From Hofstenia miamia (taxonomy: Eukaryota; Xenacoelomorpha; Acoela): 64,000 bases of DNA. The notes beneath the pieces were generated by a model. It was not told where the DNA came from, made no database searches, and worked only from the letters and a program-made list of their open reading frames with translations. This document shows positions 58,742-64,000 of this stretch, piece by piece (the first letter of the stretch is position 1; every line of letters begins with the position of its first letter). The position numbers and the translations under genes were made by a program. The DNA is taken from positions 391,006-455,005 of the forward strand of contig SCFE01000042.1 of NCBI GenBank assembly GCA_004352715.1. The letters run 5' to 3'.

Positions 58742-59246
58742 TAAAAATAACCTATACATTTAATTGTCAAATCATTCAGTATGAGAGCAATATTATAGTG
58801 AACAAGCAAGTGGTAGAAACCCTACAGCAATAACTCATCAAAAAGGATTTAGAGTGATTACCACTAGCATTGAAAATAATTTCACCCTTGAAAAATGTAT
58901 TAAGCAATATTGGTAATGAGATTTTGGATGAATCACTTTTGGGTTTAAACAACACAGTCACTGGCAAAAATGTGAAAAAAAGTTTTAAAATGAAGAATTG
59001 CCAATGTAGCAAAAAACACAGTCAGGAATCAATTTAATAAATGACGTCAGAATCACAAACAAACTGGTAATGGTTTCTCCAAGCCAGGGAGGATAACAAA
59101 AACAATTAAAACAAAATACGGAATTAAACAATTTACAGTTTCCAGAGCAAAAAAATAACTTAAACCTAGTCCACACAAAGTGAAAAAGAAACCCATCATA
59201 AAGAAAACTGACATTTTTAAGAATTTGGTATAAATAGCTGTACACA
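58742..59246 (+). other. Possible remnant of a basic virion-type protein
   Basis: No full frame. Pieces such as KKSFKMKNCQCSKK and a lysine-rich stretch with KVKKKPIIKKTDIFKN lie between the integrase and capsid-like fragments. Short basic proteins are common between these genes in Polintons, but this is inference only. Confidence 0.25.
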
Positions 59247-59564
59247 TTGACAAATGATATTAGTTTGATCCCTGTCATGACCACATTCACTCATTCTTGT
59301 TTTGCTATTTTTAAATGTGATAAGGTGTTGGTAAACTTTAATGCAGGTAGAACACATGAATATTTCGCAACTTCTGGTTTTAATGGACCACTCATTGAAT
59401 TAAATTTCAGGTCGGAGCAAAATGAGTACATTGATTTGCAGAGTATACATCTTGGTTTATCAGTCAAAATTGTACGCAAAAGTGATGGTGGGAACCTAGT
59501 TTGGGATGACGCAGACAATACAAAACAATATCAAGATTGTTTAACAAATAACCCCTTACACTAA
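59247..59564 (+). pseudogene. Polinton-type capsid protein N-terminal fragment
   Basis: About 105 codons with a PLIELNFRSEQNEYIDL block, a short spacer, then DGGNLVWDDADN and NNPLH before a TAA. The pattern of a hydrophobic strand, a YIDL segment, a strand ending in VKIVR and an N-x-LH motif resembles the start of jelly-roll capsid proteins of Polintons (the F54H12.2-like group). A shifted frame seems to continue for some 10 codons (YINGIL) before Tc1-like sequence begins near 59583. So the gene is stopped, frameshifted and cut. I cannot say whether it is the major or minor capsid protein. Confidence 0.5.
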
Positions 59565-59582
59565 TTGTTTAGAAATTATAGT

Positions 59583-60305
59583 TTATATAAATGGTATTTT
59601 ACGAGTTTTGTTTGAAGTATGTGCTCTTTCCCCATCTTGTTGCAGTAGCCAACTGTCAGGGTACATTGTGTTAGCATAGGGCTTGAGCTTCTCTATAATT
59701 GTGATGTATTTATTGGATTCAACATTGCTTTTTACTACAGTAATGTAGAAAACTTTGTGAGAAAGTGCAACCCATACCATCACATGAGTTGAAAACTTGG
59801 TCATACATTTTTTGTGGTGCTCTACCAACTTTGCACCAGTATTTTATTGTGTTCAAATGCAGATGAAAGAGGCACTTGTCTGTAATGAAAACGTTGTTCC
59901 AGGCAAAGCTCTCCATATCTCAACAAAAAAACAATCATTTTCAGATGTGCTTCTGGGTTAGAAATGGAATGTTGTGTCATTTCTTTTTGGTAATGCCAGC
60001 ACTTTTCAATCTTCTCTGGTGGTTCTTTCAGAAACTGCTGGTTGGGCCCAATCCATTAGTTGGTTTTTAATTTCTCTAGCAGAATATTCGGGATGGGCGA
60101 TTGCAAGTTTCACAAGACTCTTTTGGTTGTTTCCCGAAATTTTTTTGGGACAGCCACCTCCCTGTTTCTTTCTTTGTACAACTTCTTCAAATTCTGATAT
60201 AAAGTTTGTTTAGACACTGTGTTGCATTCAATAACGTCTTAAAATTTCTTTCTCCAAGTGAGTAAAATCATGAAGTGTTTCCTTTTTGTTCTCACTGCAA
60301 GCCAT
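59583..60305 (-). pseudogene. Tc1/IS630-type transposase fragment next to the capsid remnant
   Basis: On the minus strand from ATG 60303-60305 (MACSENKKETLHDFTHLEKE) through GGCPKKISGNNQKSLVKLA (the DNA-binding half and hook) to NNVFITDKCLFH (first catalytic region; the Asp is present but the following residue is Lys), NTIKYWCK, and LLQQDGERAH with the second Asp. The frame ends at 59583, before the third catalytic block. Stops and frameshifts are scattered through it. No terminal repeats were seen. It is a different Tc1 lineage from the element at 31.4 kb. Confidence 0.75.
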
Positions 60306-60384
60306 TACATGAAAAGAGTTCATTTGTTTCAGTTTTCCCACTATAATTTTGTTAATATGAGCATTAAATTAATATAAAGCATTG

Positions 60385-61650
60385 TGTAGAATCTTGCCAA
60401 CACTATTTTTGCTATAATTTACAAGTTGCTAATCCATTCTCTGGGTATATGCAAAGTATAGGGTGTGACAGATCCCTAACTTTCTCAACCTAGCTTTCTG
60501 CTTAGTTTATTAACTGAATTATTGTGCATTAGCATTCCTTAATGCTTAAACTAATCAAGGTTTATTTAGATTGAGAACAGTAGATGGAATACAGGGTTGA
60601 AACCTGGTGCAGAGCAATGAGCATCAAGAGACATCTTCATTGGTTAAAGCTCCAGCTTTTACTTGTTCTTCATAGTGGAAACCAGTTGGTGATTCAGGTG
60701 ACTCAGTGCATGGATGGATACCTCAGTGATAGTGTGTGTGTGTGATAACTTATTAATTTAGTGCTTTGATTGTCCTTGTTATTATGACTATGTAAATAGA
60801 AGGAAATAATGCAACCATGGTGCTTTAGCTTGTTATTTTGCCTTACATATAATAGCCCTACAGATATAATGATACATGTCAACCTTTTGTACATGTGAAC
60901 AATCAATGCAGTCAGCAATAAAGTTAGTTTGTAAATCAGTCAATAGTCCACTAAAGTACTAAATAGTAAATACATCGTACAAAAGAACTGCACATTAAAC
61001 AGGTAAAGTAATATAGAAGTAATCATAATAATCTGTGAGTAACAAACAATAGGAAAGCTATAATGGGCAAAAATCCCTATCCCTATTCATAACTTATAAG
61101 CACATCAAGAAATCTACAGCTACCAACCTCATCACACTTTTGAAAGGCTGAGTGTGAGGCTGCTCCAGAATTCCATTAATTGTGTTCAGGGACCACCATA
61201 TGATTACTCTAGTGCTTGAACATTTAGCTTTCCATTTAACTATTAAATAACCTGACAAAAAGTAATGAAGTAAATCCAGTAAAATTTGTTCATCATCAAA
61301 TCAAACAATCAATGCATATTTATAGCACATTTAAGTAAATAATCAAACACTTGGCTAGTACCTGTTGATTGAAGCTTGTTTACAATTTTCCCTGCATTTC
61401 TTGTTCTGCTTTAATTACACAATGTCAGCTTTAATTAGTATACACTGTTTGGTCATCTGATGTTTGCGAATACTACCAAGTTAATTTAAATATAAAACTG
61501 CTTCAAACATTTTACAAAATAAATAATCTATCATATCCATGTCTTTTACATTTAATCAATATTACATTTTAGTCTTAGTTACTTCCATTCTTTCTCTCAC
61601 TTTGACCACACATTGTTTCTGATGGATTATGGCATAATTGCATTTGATAA
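60385..61650. repeat. Right arm of long inverted repeat
   Basis: Inverted partner of 56190-57655 (see that entry). The two arms enclose 57.66-60.38 kb, which contains the integrase, the capsid-like fragment and the Tc1 fragment. Confidence 0.7.
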
Positions 61651-63016
61651 ATCAACATAGATCTCATCATGTATTAAAAGATCAGGTATATATTTGTATA
61701 TAGTGGTTACTGAGAAACTCACCTTTGAATAGTTGTGCCATTTTTTTTTCACTAGGTATACATTGCAGATTTTTGTTTAAATAAATATCTGGACAAAAAT
61801 CGTTAGTATAGCACCCTCTTAACCAAATAAAATCAAGGGAGCAGCCAGATTATGATATTGGATTGTTTGTGATCAAAACTGTCCAAATGCACTGAAGAAG
61901 TATATTATCATGACCACTTGAACAGTGACATCGAACTTTATTTGGCCATATAATAATAAACAATATGGAGATAAACCATTAAAAGACACTTGCTCAAAAA
62001 CAGATTAATCATAATACTAAATTTTCATACAGTTATAGCAAGAAAGGATTGTTCTGCAAACTTTGTGTGCTTGCCCAGCCTACAGAGACTAACCAACGCA
62101 GATATGGAATCAGATCCAAAATTTTAAGATCTGATCCAATCCTATCCCAATTTTTAGTTTTCATTCTGAAACAGATCCGAAAATAAATAAGTATTCTAAC
62201 AATAAATAAACATGGACTTAAATACATTTAAGTTTTTTCAAATGTGAATAGAAAATTTTAAGTGCTTCAACACTGTCTTGAGAAAAAAAATAAATGTATA
62301 CAATATATCATGAGGGGCAGCTTCAGGTTTAGACCAGGTATTGGATGACTTATGCAATAGTGCATGCAAATCCACTCAAATGAAGTGAATCCCTTATAAC
62401 TTAAAAGCAATTTATTAAAAAAATCAATTTTAAATTTTGAAATATTACAATAGAATCAAATGCTTTTCTAGTACTACAATCTAATACAGTCAATTTTAGT
62501 CAAGCAAACCAAAAAATTACAAAAAATATTTTTGACAAAATTTTGGTCAATGTTCATCTATGTTTGAAATAGATTGCTTCTTTTATCTGTAATTGTCCAC
62601 CCACAAGAAGCAAGTTTGCTTCTGATTGGTGTGACTTTGATTATCAGGGAAAATCAATAATTGCTTTACCAAAACTCCAACAAATTCATTTCTTTGCTTA
62701 TTTGTAAGCTTTGTAGTAATCTAATTCCTAAAATTGTGTCAACTATAATCAAAATATTTATAGAGTTTTAGTAGTTGAGTTTCTTATGGTATTACCACCT
62801 TATAAATTTATTATGTCCACATCCAAAAATCACCATTTTGCAATGTTACTATAAATTTAGAATTGAAGTTGTTTCAATCAACAAGATGATGTAATTAACC
62901 TTATTAGAATAATAAAATAATTTATTGTGTCTACCTAATGTTACAATTGGCTATATATTGTAAACCACAACTTGTGGGGGAGACCAGATCCTACATGTGA
63001 GGTTTACCATCAGCAT
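61651..63016. other. Non-coding interval, may contain a Gypsy LTR
   Basis: No gene supported. If the Gypsy element to the right has a long terminal repeat, it would begin at about 63022 and run leftwards through this interval. I could not find its other edge. Confidence 0.4.
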
Positions 63017-63034
63017 GGCACATCTCTCCTTTCC
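63017..63034 (-). other. Possible polypurine tract and LTR start of a Gypsy element
   Basis: On the minus strand GGAAAGGAGAGA (63023-63034) is followed by TGTGCC, which has the form of a polypurine tract next to an LTR starting with TG. It lies just past the C-terminal end of the Gypsy Pol frame, where such a tract is expected. Confidence 0.4.
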
Positions 63035-63041
63035 AGATTGA

Positions 63042-64000
63042 TCAGGCAAATCTTTGGTTTGAGTTGACTGGGCATTCATAAAATTGAGGAGGTTGTCTAT
63101 TCCTAGTTGGCTTTTTTTGTGCAAAAAATTTTTGATAGGCTTTTGTTGGGTTGGCGAGTACTTTGTGGTAGACTTTCATTAGAGGTTCCCTGCTCTGGCA
63201 ATGGTAAAGGTATTTCAAAGTCTCTCCAATCACAGACACTCCTTCCTTCTGAACTTAGTGGTATGAGGTGACGTTGGTTTCTTCTTATAATTTTTGATTG
63301 TACTTTTATCAGATAAGATCTTGGTGCTGGGGGTCTTCTGACTATCTCCCCAGTCACATCTCTGAGATTAGTGATGTGTACAGTGTCTCCTTTTCCAAGC
63401 TTAGATAAATCCTTTGCAGTATGATTGTAATTCTTCTTTTGACTTTCTTTGTATCTTTGTTTGTTTTCCATAAACTTCTTTTGGGATATCATCTTTGGTT
63501 TTAACAAGTTTTTGGGTATAATGTTGCTGGCTCTTAAGATATGACTAAAAACAGTTCAGCAGGCAAAAATTGGCTAAAACTAAGCAGTGTATTATTGCAC
63601 TGTAGTATTGAAAGTCTATAATCAGGACCTTTCTTATACATTAATTTAATTGTTCTTACAGCATGCTCTGCCATTGCATTAGACTGTGGGAAGCAGGGAC
63701 TACTTAGAGTCAGCTTAACTCTGTATGTCTTTGTGAATTGTCTAATCTCCACAGAACCAATGATACCATTAGGTATCCCATGTTGTGACATCATCTCCTT
63801 AATCTTCTCAGTAACTGCTAATGCAAGTCTGTAACATTGTAAAAATCGTGAGTAGAAGTCTTTGCAAATCAACAAGGTCTTTGATTCAGCTTGGGTAATA
63901 TCTACGGATATTTTATAAAAGGTACTCTTGGATGTTCATGATATATGATTGGCTACTTTTTATTTGCTGCTGGGTGCATTTTGCAAACTGTGCCTTTCAA
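63042..64000 (-). pseudogene. Ty3/Gypsy Pol integrase region, broken, continues past the window
   Basis: On the minus strand, 63875-63534 reads LLICKDFYSRFLQCY, HGIPNGIIGS, then LSSPCFPQSNAMAEHAVRT, where AEHA holds the catalytic Glu, and NNTLLSFSQFLPAELF. The block with the second catalytic Asp (usually SDNGPQF after HGIP) is altered and shortened. After a frame break near 63520, 63507-63103 reads QKKNYNHTAKDLSKL, GDTVHI and PRSYLIK with RRNQRHLIPL, the GPY/F-like C-terminal module. A last shifted frame (63239-63042) gives RNRQPPQFY, the usual Pol tail. The gene is dead. Upstream Pol domains would lie beyond 64000. Confidence 0.75.

Overview
This is a strongly AT-rich eukaryotic genomic window, about two-thirds or more A+T by eye. 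It comes from a draft assembly: seven runs of N (two exactly 1000 long) plus isolated single N. Canonical GT-AG introns, polyadenylation signals and animal-type transposons (mariner, Tc1, hAT, non-LTR retroelements, Ty3/Gypsy, Polinton/Maverick-like genes) point to an invertebrate metazoan. I cannot name the species. There is no operon, CRISPR array, rRNA or tRNA that I can support.

Layout. 1-2.44 kb: broken non-LTR reverse transcriptase. 3.8-15.5 kb: a large inverted duplication. Its left arm carries an intact intronless SLC17-like transporter (6176-7552) and its right arm a truncated inverted copy of that gene. A decayed hAT element with both ends (8474-10786) sits between the arms, and a 487-bp hAT MITE sits in the right arm. 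16-19.9 kb: CCAAT-rich repeat, gap, minisatellite and one uncharacterised single-exon ORF. 20.97-25.75 kb: a three-exon gene of unknown function whose splice phases agree. 26-38.8 kb: transposon graveyard with two more hAT MITEs, three mariner-type copies, one Tc1, a second copy of the reverse transcriptase element with a PHD-type zinc finger, and LINE fragments. 39.7-46.3 kb: direct repeats plus decayed Polinton-like genes, including an A32-type packaging ATPase. 48.8-57.7 kb: shuffled repeat family, including a 2.2-kb segment with 43-bp inverted ends and a palindromic 60-bp satellite. 57.7-60.4 kb: broken Polinton-type integrase and capsid-like fragment between inverted repeat arms of about 1.3 kb, with a Tc1 fragment following the capsid piece. 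62.9-64 kb: decayed Gypsy integrase running off the window.

How it fits together. Only the transporter, the three-exon gene and perhaps the 19-kb ORF look like host genes. The rest is a record of at least five transposon superfamilies and one virus-like element that invaded and decayed. All seven in-frame stops inside the Polinton-like ATPase, its downstream frame, the integrase C-terminus and the 42-kb frame are TGA. That is most simply explained by CpG decay of CGA codons, but it deserves a check.
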